A DNA stretch of 64,000 nucleotides from Centroberyx gerrardi (GCF_048128805.1 NC_136012.1:10700621-10764620); one strand, 5' to 3'. Shown: positions 38,380 through 49,978, counted from the first letter of the stretch. Notes: generated from the letters alone by a model not told the origin. Translations and numbers: made by a program.

Positions 38380-38403
38380 CCTCCCTCTCTCCTCTCCTCT
38401 CCT
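38332..38403. repeat. (CT)n microsatellite
   Basis: CT run with a TTT interruption, decaying to CTCC repeats. Confidence 0.9.
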
Positions 38404-39505
38404 TCTCCCTGTCTGCCTTCTGCCCCGTTTTCTCAGTGGAAGTGCCTTTCTATATAAAATGGATTAGGCAAACCATCGTAACTGAATTTGTGTGTGTATG
38501 TGTGTATAATTTTGCATGTGTGTGAGTGTGCACATCTGTGTGCACGTGTATGCCTGTGTGAACATACAGATAGTAGCTGTTTTGGCTGTGCACTACTGTG
38601 TGAGTAAATTAGATTACCATCACAGTGCTGACCTCGATGTGAGTGACGCCATCTTCCAACAAAGCCAAAGCAGCAGAGAGCATGTGCCCCACTGACACAC
38701 AACAGCATACAGCACATGCAGCATCCATAGCCACAACCCTACAGGCATTGGGCAGACCGACAGAGCAAAAGAGCATGCGGTTGAAAGACCGAGGAGATAG
38801 ACAGAAAAGGACAGGGAGACAGAGAAGGGTGGCATGTGAAAGAGGACACGAAAGACAGACATATAAGACAAATAAGAACGGAAAAACGGGGGCAAGAGAA
38901 TGATGGGGGAGGGGAGAGATGGAGAGAGGCAGGGGTGATAGAGAGGGAAAAAAGCCAGAACGATATCAAGACGGAGTGTAAGGGAGGGAGGAAAAGGGAG
39001 AGCGAAGAGAGAGAAAGAGAAACTACAAAAGAGGGAGGCAGGGAAAGCAGGGCACTGCATGAGATAGAACCGAGCAAGAATAGAACAGGGAATAGTGCAA
39101 GGAATCTAATAAAGTATCATTAACATTTCAGTAATTATCACAAAAGAACCATGCTAAAGACAGGGTAGCAAAGCACAATTAGGAGGGGGAGATGGAAAGG
39201 AAAAGCCAAAAAAGGGAGGTGATAGAGAAGAATAGACTTTGAGAGTTGCATATAAAATGAGGGCAAAAGCGAAATCAGGGGAGGGGTGGGTGCAGAAAAA
39301 CTGAGAGAAAGCAAAGGCAAGTGTTGGAGTGCAACACAGGGAGAAAAAAGGGAATATAGGAGCAGGTTTGCTTGGGTGTTTGTGTGTGTGTGAATGCATG
39401 AGAGCAGCCATGTAAAATAAGGCCAATTCTCTCAAGCTGCTGGTATTACATACACTCCTGCTTAAGAGCTTTAGTGTCTCTCTGTGACATTCAGCCTGTC
39501 CTCTT
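38404..39505. other. Spacer with long purine-rich tract
   Basis: 38750-39060 is mostly A and G on the + strand. Overlapping minus-strand frames of 112 and 146 codons rich in Ser, Leu, Pro and Phe come from that bias and are not called as genes. Confidence 0.55.
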
Positions 39506-39513
39506 ACTCTCTC

Positions 39514-39554
<41 letters not shown>
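39506..39554. repeat. (CT)n microsatellite
   Basis: About 49 bp of CT with a CACT interruption. Confidence 0.93.
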
Positions 39555-39556
<2 letters not shown>

Positions 39557-41392
39557 GACACTGAATACACTTTAATGGGGAAAATACTCTCACCCCACTT
39601 AACAAAGAAAACCTACACAGACACAAAATAACAAGGAGCACTGCAGTGTGAATGATTCTCAGTGCAGACACTCGGCATGCTAACACAATTGCACAGATCG
39701 GCTAAGGCAAGCAAGCAGACAGACAAAGCCAATGGAGCAAGCAGCCACACCCCCTCCTAAGACAGCATACAGAAGAATGAGAATATATTAGATACAGTGC
39801 ATCAGATACAGTTTTCAATCTCCTATATAACAATAATGTTTACAAGTCAAAATCAAGACTTGACCACCTAGCTTTAAAACAAACATCTCAAGCACATTTC
39901 AAAACTGCCTTTAGTTGCATTGGTGTTTCAATAATGCAATCTAAGCTCATGACCCTTGTTGCATTTCATTGCCTCTCCCCTTCATCTTGTCTATCTCTTC
40001 CCACTATGTAAGCAGAAATGGCACGAAAGAGTAATAAAACAAAACCCATAGAATGAGACAGAATTTAAATACAACCGTATTCTTTCTAAATACAACCGTA
40101 TTCTTCCTCACACACAAACACACACACACACAGACCCAGTGGGCAGAGGGTGTAACATGGAAAGAATCAATGTGACCCACTGAGGTCACCACAGCACTTG
40201 TCAGTTCTAATGAGATGTACTCATTTTTAATCACAACAGTAAATCTCATATGGGTATCTGCTGCCCAAGCACAGTTTGGCACTGCTGCTATATTACACAC
40301 ACATGCTGTCTCACACACAATCACATGCACATGCACATGCGCATGCATGCACGCAAGCACACAGACAGAGAGATCGCCACCTTGTAGGGTATTGAACAAC
40401 ATTGAACAGAGAAACTGCAGGGGGAGTGTGTCCAGTCTCTAGTTCATGAAGCAGTGCCGCTGCCTTGCTCTCAATCTGGCACAATACTGACTCCACTTAT
40501 CCTTTCCCTTCCTCCATTCATATTCCACTCTGGCTTTCTGCTTTAATTCACATGCTTCCCAGTAGGTCAAAATATGCCATCAGCCTTTAAACAAAGAATA
40601 AATTAAATACAATTTCAAATTCTTGTTCCTCTGCCTGTCATTTTCTAGGTACGAAATCTAAGGTTGACCCAGTTGTTTGAGAGAAAAGATTATCTCCATA
40701 CTATAAAATATCTAATTATAAGCTCAATATATTCCTGCCGTCACTATTGCTTCTGTGTCGGCACCATCTGTTGCCAGACTTAGATTGAGGATTTTGTTGA
40801 CATAATCCATGTGTTTCTATCTAAATAAACCCATTTTCATTAAATACTGTGAGATGGCCATAGAGGAGCCTTACAAAAGACAAATCCCCTCCCCCCTCCT
40901 CTACTGCTCTCTCCATCCATCCCGCCCTCCCTCGTTTTTCCTCCGCTGTTGCTAAGACCGCTGAACGCATGCAAGGCACGCTGTGGAAACCAGCAGATAC
41001 AGAGAGGCGGATCTGCCTGTGTGTTGCTAGGGGCAACACACAGTGTTTCATTGAGAATCCGCCTAGTACCATGCAGACTTTCATAGATGTGATAGAATAT
41101 GACCTATCTGTTGTTCAATTATGAGGTAAGTTTAAACACACAACCATTATCTAAACAGACGCTCATACTACATTATAATGCCTTTCACATCACTGAGTAA
41201 ACCACTGTAGAATATTTGACAAGACAAGATTCCACAACAGACTATTTAAAATCTTGCTTCTTTTAGCACATCATAAAGGTAATAAAAGGGGAGGGGGGAA
41301 ATGGAAAAAATATATTGCTTCCTGCTTTACAATCCTGCAATGAATGGAAGATCCCTGGTGAAGCAGAGTGTCTTGTACACTGTGAGTTACAG
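39555..41392. other. Spacer with one CTCF-like motif
   Basis: No coding exon recognised. Contains a duplicated TAAATACAACCGTATTCTT unit at about 40067-40105, an alternating purine-pyrimidine run near 40320-40355 and the CTCF-like motif at 40374-40387. Confidence 0.45.
40374..40387 (-). promoter_or_regulatory. CTCF-like motif in spacer
   Basis: The minus strand reads CTACAAGGTGGCGA, matching the CTCF core (CCA-YAGRKGGCR) at most positions. Orientation is the same as the genes. Function is inferred only. Confidence 0.3.
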
Positions 41393-41854
41393 CTAGGTCT
41401 GTGCTGATATGAAAGTTTCATAGTACGATTATCTTGGCCAAAATTATCTCAATATAACCTACAATATTATCTGGATAATTATTAATCAGATACAAATTTA
41501 GAAGGAGGATTTGACGGGGATGGTGACACTGATTTATCACTTGCAGCCTTATTATCCCCGGCTTCAGCCATGACTATGTTTATGTGTTTACCATGGGCAT
41601 TTCCTCTATGACACTGTTCACTTCCCAACTAGTTGCAGGGGATTAGAGGGCTCCCTATTTAGAGGAAAATAAGACATCAATGATGACAGACAAGAGAGAC
41701 ACGGGGCTGTGCTGTGTTTTTGCATTTGTTATTCAGCTTCCCAAGTCGCCAGTTATCATGGTGGTCACTGTAATAAAAATTAAGGGAAGTGTGATAATCA
41801 TTATTGTTTTTTTACAACAATATATAGTAATACTGGTTATGGTCCCATCCCTAC
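41393..41854. mobile_element. Possible miniature DNA transposon, decayed
   Basis: Ends CTAGGTCTGTGCTGATA and (inverted) GTAGGGATGGGACCATA are loosely similar to each other and to fish 'GGGCTGGGCGATA' miniature elements; the inside contains TTATCTTGGCCAAAATTATC, typical of those. No coding capacity. Boundaries uncertain. Confidence 0.35.
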
Positions 41855-43455
41855 TCACAGCACACCACCCGTGGGCAGCTCTCTCTCTCATAGCTCCAGC
41901 CATTCGTGGCCCACTTAATCACCTCAACTACATCACATCATGGAGCACAGACGAGTCACTCTGTTACTCACTCTCTTTACACACATGTAACAACCCACAT
42001 AGGCACACATCATACACATACATGCACAAAGTGTGCAAACACACACACATACATGTATACACACACATCATCATATTTGTCCTCTAAGAGTAAGACAGAT
42101 GCCCAAATGATCATTATTAGCAAGAGAATATCTGGATGAAAACAAGATCACTGTAAACAACCTGACTGACTGTTTACCCACTGAAAGCATATTTGACTTG
42201 GAGGACTGAATGCAGTAGCTCAAATGACAAAGATGCAGAGGGAATGCTAAACTAACACTCATCAGGAGGGCATGCGCTTCTATAAATACTCTTTGGAATC
42301 AAACATTTGGTTATTTGAAGGACAGGCTAACACAAAGAATAAATTACTACAGGAAGGCACTAAACATCATTTTCTGAGCTAAACAAAGTTGCATGGTTTA
42401 ACTACAGTTTGCTCTGAATGATGCACTTCTTATGTTTCAAAGCTTCTTTATAAACGAATGCGGCAGAACAGTACATGTCCTAAAATAAGACAAGTCAAAG
42501 TTGACAATGTACTGAATATTGAGTTCTCAAAAAGGCTAATATAAGTCAAACGCCATGGAATACAAAACGGAGACAGTGTAACAGAGGAGAGGAATTCACT
42601 CCTTCAGAAAAAAAGGATTTGGTTTGGATACACATGGATCTCTTGTGTTCAAAAAGTAATGTCTCATAGCGCCTGCAAATCTACAGAGGACGCAACAGTC
42701 TTCAGTCTCTCAAGAAGGTTTTCCATGTCATAATTTGACAAACCATCTACTTTATCATTTAAACTCTTTTTTACTATGAATAATTTTACAACAATCCTCA
42801 GCATCCAACATTACACAGCCAACCCAAAATTAATTTTTTGCATGTCCGATGACCTGATGTATTACATACCTTCCATGTTGAATAAGCAATCCAAGTATTC
42901 AGATTTCTTGGGATGAGTTTGATTTTGAAGTACATATGGACACCACAGCATGAAGGTACAATGGCAGCATAATCAGTGCAGTCCAGTGAGTATGAACCTG
43001 ATATTTGCTGATCAATCTACATGCTGGGCTGTCCGACGACATACTACCTATGGAATCTTGACCCAGCGATGGGACTCAACAGTGTGATGACAACATTCGA
43101 CCTCCTTGTTTCCCTCAAAGATATTTTGAGGACAAAAAGGTGTAATAGCAGGGGACTGATCATAGACTTACATTCAAAAATAGTAGGTAGGGACAAACTC
43201 TCAAAATCACAAACAAGGATTTAGTCTCACATGTACAAACATCAGAGAGGGATGCAGGTTCAATGTACCTTAATTCATATGGGACAAAATGATGAAAAGC
43301 AAATGATTGAGGCCCGTTTCTGTTCAGCTGTTCAAATTAGGAGTTCTGATAGTACCAGTGACAAGACTCTTAACATTGAAATCATTAAGATCTATATATC
43401 ATCCATTATTTGCTTTAATATCTTCATAGGCTTGATAAATAGTGGCCTTGCTTAC
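41855..43455. other. Spacer downstream of exon B1, no gene seen
   Basis: AT-rich; a short CA-containing stretch at 42030-42066. This is the likely start of the intron that follows the B1 splice donor. No branch-point or acceptor-linked coding exon was recognised. Confidence 0.45.
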
Positions 43456-45813
43456 CTCTCCAGATGCCCGCCTCCTATCAGGTACCACTAGAGTATTCCC
43501 ATTGCTTCCTGGCACTATAGTAGAACCTATACTCATTCTGGGTCCAACTAACATGTATCGTCTGTCTCCGGATCTGTACTGGATGCTGTGGCAGAGTGTC
43601 CCGTCATAATTTGTGTCTTGTAAATACTTGGACGAATAGTCTGTGGGTTTGGAGCACTGCATCACAATCAACACGATGATACTGATGAGGAAAAGTGCAG
43701 AAACTGAGCCCAAAGTTATCATGAGATAAAATGTAACATTGTTATCTTCCTCGTCTTTTGCTGCACTTTTAACATCAGAAGCTGCAAAAGCCTCTTTGGG
43801 CTCCACGGCCTTGATAATCACAGTAGCTGTTGCTGAGAGTGAAACGTTCCCATTGTCTTTTACCAGTATGACCAGTTTATGCTCAGCCTCGTCTGTCTCT
43901 GTGAATGACCGAAGTGTTCTTATCTGTCCTGTATAGCGGTCCAAAGCAAAAAGACTGTGGTCAGTCACTTCCTGCAGTGAAAATAATAACCAGCCGTTAT
44001 ATCCTATATCAGCGTCATAGGCTCTCACTTTAGTCACCAAATGTCCTGCGTTCACATTGCGGGGAATCTCCTCCACACCTTCAGCAGAACCGTTAGCGCT
44101 GACTGGATACAAGATGACTGGAGCGTTGTCGTTCTGATCCAGAATGAACACGTTCACTGTGACGTTGCTGCTTAGTGATGGAGTTCCAGAGTCTGAGGCA
44201 ACAACTTGGAAGAGGAATGCTTTCTGTGTTTCAAAATCAAAACTTTTAAGTGCCAATATATCTCCATTTTCAGAGTTGATACTCAGAAAGGAGGCAAGAT
44301 TGTTATCTTCACTTCTATCTCTCAGAATGTGATATGAAACAAAAGAATTATCACCTTCGTCAAAATCATAAGCTTTTACTGAAAATACAGAAGCTCCTGG
44401 AGCATTATTTTCAATAACATAGAAAGTATAGGGGCTCAGGGAAAACTGTGGACTATTATCATTCACATCTGATACAACCACGCTTATTGTCCTATGAGAT
44501 GACCGTGGTTGGTCACCAGCATCTTTAGCAACTATTGTTACATCATACTTAGATTGATGCTCTCTATCCAGCAGAGATTTGGTGACAACAGAGTACATAT
44601 TGTCTTGTAAAGATGGTGTTAATGTGAAAGGTACATCCTCACTTATAAAACAGATAATTTCCCCATTTAAACCAGAGTCAATATCATTTACACTTATCAA
44701 TGCTACTGTCGTTCCAGGTTTGGAGTCCTCAGGAATTGCATTTGAAAGGGATGTCACCTCAATCTCAGGAGCATTGTCGTTCAGGTCCACTATTTTTATT
44801 ATCACACTTTTATCTGTTGTCAATGGGACCGCCCCCTTATCAGAAGCTTTAATATCAATTTCATACCTGTCTTTTACTTCAAAATCGATCAATCCCTTAA
44901 CAATAATTTCACCAGTATTGGCATCTACCTCAAAAAGTTTACGTATTTTATTATTGACATTACTGCCAAACGAATAAACGACTTCCCCGTTTAAACCGTC
45001 ATCTAAATCTGTGGCATTTACTTGCATAACAGTTGTGCCAATCGGTGAATTCTCGTTGAGCGTTGCAGAATACGAGTCTTTGGTGAAAACAGGCATATTG
45101 TCATTTACATCCAAAACATCAACGATAATGTTTATGGTTCCTGACCGAGCAGGCTTTCCTCCATCAACGGCTGTCAGCAGTAATCTATGACTTCTTGCAG
45201 TTTCTTTGTCCAGCGGTTTATGTAAATGCAAAAAGGGGATTTTTCCATCCTCTCCTCTATCTTTAACCTCGAGACGAAAATGTTCATTGTGACTGAGTTT
45301 ATATTGTTGAATAGAATACATGTCACTGTCTGGGTCGCGGGCGCCTTGCAGTTGGAATCGTGCCCCTGGTAAAGCAGATTCAGATATCTCTAAGCGCGTC
45401 TCGTTCTCGGAGAAGCTAGGAGAGTGATCGTTTACATCTAAAACTTCCACTGTGACATAATGCACCTCTAACGGATTATCTAGCAGGGTCTTCAGGTTAA
45501 TCAGGCACGTACTGCTCCGTTCACATATCTCTTCTCTGTCTATTTTTCGGTTCACATGCAAGATGCCATCATTTTGATTCAGCTGAACCAGGGGCTCGGT
45601 CGATCCAGAAACGATACGAAATCCTCTACCTTTCAAAGCACTGAGATCCAGCCCTAAGTCTTTAGCTATATTTCCAACCACAGCACCCTCCATGAGCTCT
45701 TCGGGAATAGAATATCGTATCTGTGCCGAAGTACCATTCCAAGTAAGAACCAAAGAAACCATGAGGGCGGTCAGTCGCTCCAGCCATGCTCCGCATCCTC
45801 GTCGTCGTGCCAT
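43456..45813 (-). CDS. Clustered protocadherin, beta/gamma-like, variable exon B1
   Basis: 786 residues. Signal peptide about 1-31 ([10 protein letters not shown]...WNGTSA before QIRYSIPEE), six EC repeats, membrane segment ([20 protein letters not shown]) and a 68-residue stub with [15 protein letters not shown] and [15 protein letters not shown]1 has CX5C as CERSSTC and the EC1-EC2 linker is DVNDH, as in mammalian beta Pcdhs. The ATG at 45813 aligns with the conserved MEQRR start of B2-B6, although here the sequence is MARRR; the frame upstream has no ATG. Ends RRRASGE in phase 0 at GGAGAG/GTAAGC; the open frame runs 17 codons into the intron. B1 is the last group B exon before the spacer. 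Confidence 0.94.
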
Positions 45814-46058
45814 ATTGGATTTCAAAAACAACGAAAAAATTCCGTAGAATTTAAATAGTCAGTCTACACTGTAAAAGCGAGCTCAGGCATCATGAACAAA
45901 AATGAAAACTGTTAACCTTAAAAAATGACACTCGAGATATAGTTGGATCCATCCTCCTAAAGCACAAATGCGAAATAACCAATAACTGAGTGGCAGGCTG
46001 TTCTACTGAGGCCCTACTGAGGGGCGTTATTGTACATGTGCACTGACACCTTACGATC
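45814..46058 (-). promoter_or_regulatory. Promoter region of B1 with CSE-like element
   Basis: CSE-like 23-mer at 46036-46058 (+ strand core GCACTGACACCTTACGATC), centred about 235 bp before the ATG. Its right half is the most divergent of group B (CTTACG for CATGCG). The GGGTGGG box of other group B promoters is reduced to GGGGCG near 46021. Confidence 0.55.
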
Positions 46059-46185
46059 TGACGTTACAATGCAGATAAAAAATTCGACCACAAAATACCT
46101 ATCTACAGTACATTGGTTGAATCGTTTCTATTGTTTGACGAGGATGCATGCACAAAAGGAAAAGCGTTAGCTCTTTACCAAATTC

Positions 46186-46361
46186 TTTTGTTTTTAAGAT
46201 TTATTTTTGGCATTTTATGCTTTATTGACAGAGAGATAGTGTGAGAGAGACAGGAAGGTATGGGAGAGAGAGAGGGGAGGACATGCAGCAAATGACCGCG
46301 GGCTGGATTCGAACCCGGGTCGCTGCGGGAAGGACTGAGCCTTAAATGGTACGCAAACCAG
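46186..46361 (-). mobile_element. tRNA-derived SINE with target-site duplication
   Basis: On the minus strand a tRNA-like head carries a perfect B box (GGGTTCGAATCC), then GCCCGCGGTCATTTGCTGCATG, a CT-rich body, and an AATAAAGCATAAAATGCC tail ending in an A-rich run, all as in a family common in spiny-rayed fishes. Flanking 13-bp direct repeats CTTTACCAAATTC at 46173-46185 and 46362-46374 are the target-site duplication. It looks complete and fairly young, since the duplication is perfect. Confidence 0.85.
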
Positions 46362-46371
46362 CTTTACCAAA

Positions 46372-46398
46372 TTCAGCACTAGTGGATTGGACAGCGAC
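46372..46398 (+). promoter_or_regulatory. Split (expanded-spacing) RE1/NRSE upstream of B1
   Basis: Left half TTCAGCACT (46372-46380) and right half GGACAGCGAC (46389-46398) are separated by 8 bp instead of 2. REST is known to bind half-sites with such widened spacing. Same orientation as the other RE1s, 559 bp upstream of the B1 ATG. Its first three bases belong to the SINE target-site duplication. Confidence 0.6.
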
Positions 46399-46534
46399 CA
46401 CAACGGAATTAGATGCTGCACCATATGTGAATCTGGATCGACTACTTACAACCTAAAACTTTAACTAGTTCCATGGATTACCAGTTACTACAGACAATAC
46501 ACAGCATAGACACACATACCAGTAATGTCCTTAC

Positions 46535-48895
46535 CTCTCCAGATGCCCGCCTTCTGTCGGGGACCACGAGAGTATTTCCATTGCTGCCCGGAACTATAGT
46601 AGAACCTATACTCATTCTGGGTCCAACTAACATGTATCGTCTGTCTCCAGATCTGTACTGGATGCTGTGGCACAGTGTCCCATCATAATTTGTGTCTTGT
46701 AAATACTTGGACGAATAGTCGGTGGGTTTGGAGCACTGCATTACAATCAACACAATGATACTGATGAGAAAAAGTGCAGAAACTGAGCCCAAAGTTATCA
46801 TCAGAAAAAATGTCACATTGTTCTCCTCCTCGTCTTTTGCTGCACTTTTAACATCAGAAGCTGCAAAAGCCTCTTTGGGCTCCACAGCTTTGATAATTAC
46901 AGTAGCTGTTGCTGAGAGTGAAACGTTCCCATTGTCTTTTACCAGTATGACCAGTTTATGCTCAGCCTCGTCTGTCTCTGTGAATGACCGAAGTGTTCTT
47001 ATCTGTCCTGTATAGCGGTCCAAAGCAAAGAGACTGTGGTCAGTCACTTCCTGCAGCGAAAATAATAACCAGCCGTTATATCCTATATCAGCGTCATAGG
47101 CTCTCACTTTAGTCACCAAATGTCCTGCGTTCACATTGCGGGGAATCTCCTCCACACCTTCAGCAGAACCGTTAGCGCTGACTGGATACAAGATGACAGG
47201 AGCGTTGTCGTTCTGATCCAGAATGAACACGTTCACTGTGACGTTGCTGCTTAGTGATGGAGTTCCAGAGTCTGAGGCAACAACTTGGAAGTGGAATGTT
47301 TTCATTGTTTCAAAGTCAAAACTTTTTAGAGCCAAAATATCTCCACTTTCGGAGTTAATGTTTAAGAACGAAGCAAGAGTATTTTCTCCGCCACTATCTC
47401 TCAGAATGTGATATGAAATAAGAGCATTGTTACTCTCGTCATAATCGGTGGCTCTTACTGAAAACACTGAGGCTCCCAGCGCGTTATTCTCTGCAATATA
47501 GAACGTATAGGGGCTCAGAGAAAACTCTGGACTATTATCATTCACATCTGATACAGCAACACTTATTGTCTTTACACATGACAATGATGGCTCACCTGTG
47601 TCCTTAGCAACTATTGTAAGATCATATAGAGACTTTTGTTCTCTGTCTAATTGTGAATTGGTAACTATAGCGTACATGTTATCTTGTAATGATGGAGATA
47701 AAGTAAAAGGAACATCCTCACTTATAAAGCATGTAACTTTTCCATTGAGGCCTGAATCCAAATCACTGACACTGATCAGAGCTACAGTTGTTCCAATTCT
47801 AGAATTCTCGGGGACTGATTTTGAAAGTGATGTAACATCAATCTCGGGGACGTTATCGTTAAGGTCGATTACATTTATTATTACAGTTTTGTCTGTGGAC
47901 AAAGGAATAATGCCCTTATCTGAGGCCTGTATATCAATTTCATAGTTTTTATTTTCTTCGAAATCAATCACACCTGTAACTTTTATTTCGCCAGTCTTTG
48001 GGTCTATATTAAATAGTTTACGCAAATCTATATCTACTTCTTTACCAAATGAATAAACGATTTCGCCGTTTGCACCATCATCCAAATCTGTAGCATTAAC
48101 CCGAATCACTAATGTGCCAGGGGTTGCGTTTTCATTTAACATGGCAGTGTATATGTTATTTGTAAAAACTGGCGAATTGTCATTAACATCAAGCACCTCA
48201 ATCAGTATTTCGATCATTCCGGACTTCGCGGGCCGCCCACCATCAATAGCTGTAAGTAGAAGCTTGTGCTCTCTTATAGCTTCTCTGTCTAACTGCTTCT
48301 GTAAAATCAGAAAAGGCATCTTACGGTCTTCGCCTCTTTCCTTGACTTCCAAACGAAAGTGATCATTGTGGCTGAGTTTATACTGCTGAACAGAAAACTG
48401 ACCACCGTCTGGGTCACGTGCAGCCTGGAGCTGGAATCTTGCTCCTGGTAATGTTGATTCAAATATCTCTAGTCGTTTCTCTTTCTCCGGAAAGCTGGGG
48501 GAATGGTCGTTTACATCCAGCACCTCTATGGTCACATAATGGATTTCCAGAGGATTTTCTAGCACGGTTTTAAGGTTGATTATACACACGTTGCTTCGCT
48601 CACAAACCTCTTCCCTATCCACTTTCCTATTGACATACAAGATACCATCGTCCTGGTTCAACAGGAAAAGGGGCTCCCTTGAGCTGCCTACAATACGATA
48701 ATCTCTATCTTTCAATGTGGTCTTATCAAGCCCTAAATCTTTCGCAATGTATCCAACGACTGTTCCTTCTTTCACTTCTTCAGAGATGGAATATCTGATC
48801 TGAGCTGAAGCTCCGCTCCAAAGCGTAACCAAAGCGACCATGTAGGCGACACATCTGCATCGCTCTCTCCACGCCAGACGTCTTCTTTGTTCCAT
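46535..48895 (-). CDS. Clustered protocadherin, beta/gamma-like, variable exon B2
   Basis: 787 residues. Signal peptide 1-31 ([10 protein letters not shown] start; SGASA before QIRYS); EC1 32-131; EC2 to 240; EC3 to 348; EC4 to 454; EC5 to 564; EC6 to about 680; membrane segment about 696-719; stub 720-787. CX5C in EC1 is CERSNVC. EC4 contains an unusual lone Cys ([10 protein letters not shown]; siblings have SSKKTIS or SSEKTIS). Ends RRRASGE in phase 0 at GGAGAG/GTAAGG. Tail variant YLQDTNY is shared only with B1. Start chosen because MEQRR recurs in B3-B6. Confidence 0.95.
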
Positions 48896-49146
48896 GGTAT
48901 GCAGATAAAAATATAGTAGTCCCCAGATCTATAATTGTATATTCAAAAAAGCTTCCCCAGTCATATTCCTTTCCAAAATGCGCTCCTTCGCCAACAGAAC
49001 GTTAGAAATCATATGGAGTCTAGTCTCGGTTCAAGCCGTTAACACACACATGATTGTACCAATGCCGAAATATAAGGGATGGGCCTAACGACTATGACGA
49101 AAAGCTGTAGAAGCATTATTTGCCTTTTCACTGACACCATGCGATT
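48896..49146 (-). promoter_or_regulatory. Promoter region of B2 with CSE-like element
   Basis: CSE-like 23-mer at 49124-49146 (+ strand core TCACTGACACCATGCG); GGGATGGGCC at 49076-49085; CCAATGCCGAAATA, with a CCAAT box, at 49059-49072. The same order is seen at B3 and B6. Confidence 0.62.
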
Positions 49147-49420
49147 AGGATTATCATTACAGTGTATGTTTGACTTTGTAACAAATTATGGTAAAATAAA
49201 AAGTTTACACAACTATAACCATGCTTGGCATTGAAAAGACAAACTACCTGTTACTATAATGATAACGAGAGGGGAGCTGACGTAGGCTGGTTTACTAAGC
49301 AATGGACACGAGTCATAAGCACCTACCCCTTCAGTAGGCTATATTTGCATGAACTACACTACTTATCGTATTTCTGTCATACATCTGCGTTTTGCAAACA
49401 AGCCATTTGAACAAACAGGT

Positions 49421-49441
49421 GTCAGCACCAAGGAGAGCGAC
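49421..49441 (+). promoter_or_regulatory. RE1/NRSE-like site upstream of B2 (proximal)
   Basis: Reads GTCAGCACCAAGGAGAGCG: good left half, right half GGAGAGCG with C to G at a position where REST tolerates either base. 526 bp upstream of the B2 ATG. Confidence 0.65.
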
Positions 49442-49871
49442 AACTCTGCATTCAGAGGGTTTTCATAACAAATAGTCATACAGCGCACAATAACATGCAA
49501 ATCAAAGACTGTAACTTATTTTTTAAATAACTTTAGTCTGATAGAAAAAAGTGCATCAAGCCAAGGGACACCAGAGTCACCAGCGAGAGACTTACAAGCG
49601 ACGGCCACAATCCTTGAATAATGGATGAATCATAAAATGAGCATCTGACAACATGAAGCTGATACTCACTTCATACTGAACTTCAGTAATATGGATATCT
49701 CCAACTACCCATTGTGACACAAAGGACTAGCAACACATTGTGACCCGTAGACAAAAACAAAATGTGTAGGATGTTAAGAAGACAAGGTTAATGTTAGTGC
49801 TGGTCATATGAAATGCTATAGTATCTCCTTATTCCAATACAGTTTTGCCATAAAGCGACTTCATGGTTCTG

Positions 49872-49952
49872 AAGGGGGTCGCACACAGGACGAGAAGCAC
49901 CGCGTCGCGGTGTGTAGCAGATAGGACAAGGCGCCCGGCGTGCGACCCCCTT
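49872..49952. mobile_element. 81-bp miniature element with perfect terminal inverted repeats
   Basis: AAGGGGGTCGCAC at 49872-49884 is exactly inverted at 49940-49952. The inside is GC-rich and itself has a CACCGC/GCGGTG hairpin, standing out from AT-rich surroundings. Class unknown; no clear target-site duplication. It ends 5 bp before an RE1. Confidence 0.55.
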
Positions 49953-49957
49953 AAGAT

Positions 49958-49978
49958 GTCAGCACCCTGGACAGCAGT
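49958..49978 (+). promoter_or_regulatory. RE1/NRSE upstream of B2 (distal)
   Basis: Reads GTCAGCACCCTGGACAGCA, a strong match to both halves. 1063 bp upstream of the B2 ATG and 248 bp beyond exon B3's end, so this interval has two sites. The rest of 49147-50225 shows no gene. Confidence 0.7.

Noticed and set aside
38620-39077. Minus-strand frames of 112 and 146 codons rich in Ser, Leu, Phe and Pro
   Set aside because: Produced by the purine-rich tract on the opposite strand; low complexity rather than a protein.
41740-41770. Minus-strand DNWRLG resembling the PDWRYS signature of constant exon 1
   Set aside because: No further similarity on either side and no plausible acceptor; chance match inside a likely transposon remnant.
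43739-43936. Recurring + strand frames in group B exons (about 62-135 codons, e.g. [17 protein letters not shown])
   Set aside because: Antisense of EC5-EC6 of real exons; same reasoning as for group A.
46300-46330. Possible tRNA B box on the minus strand (GGGTTCGAATCC)
   Set aside because: Part of the SINE at 46186-46361.
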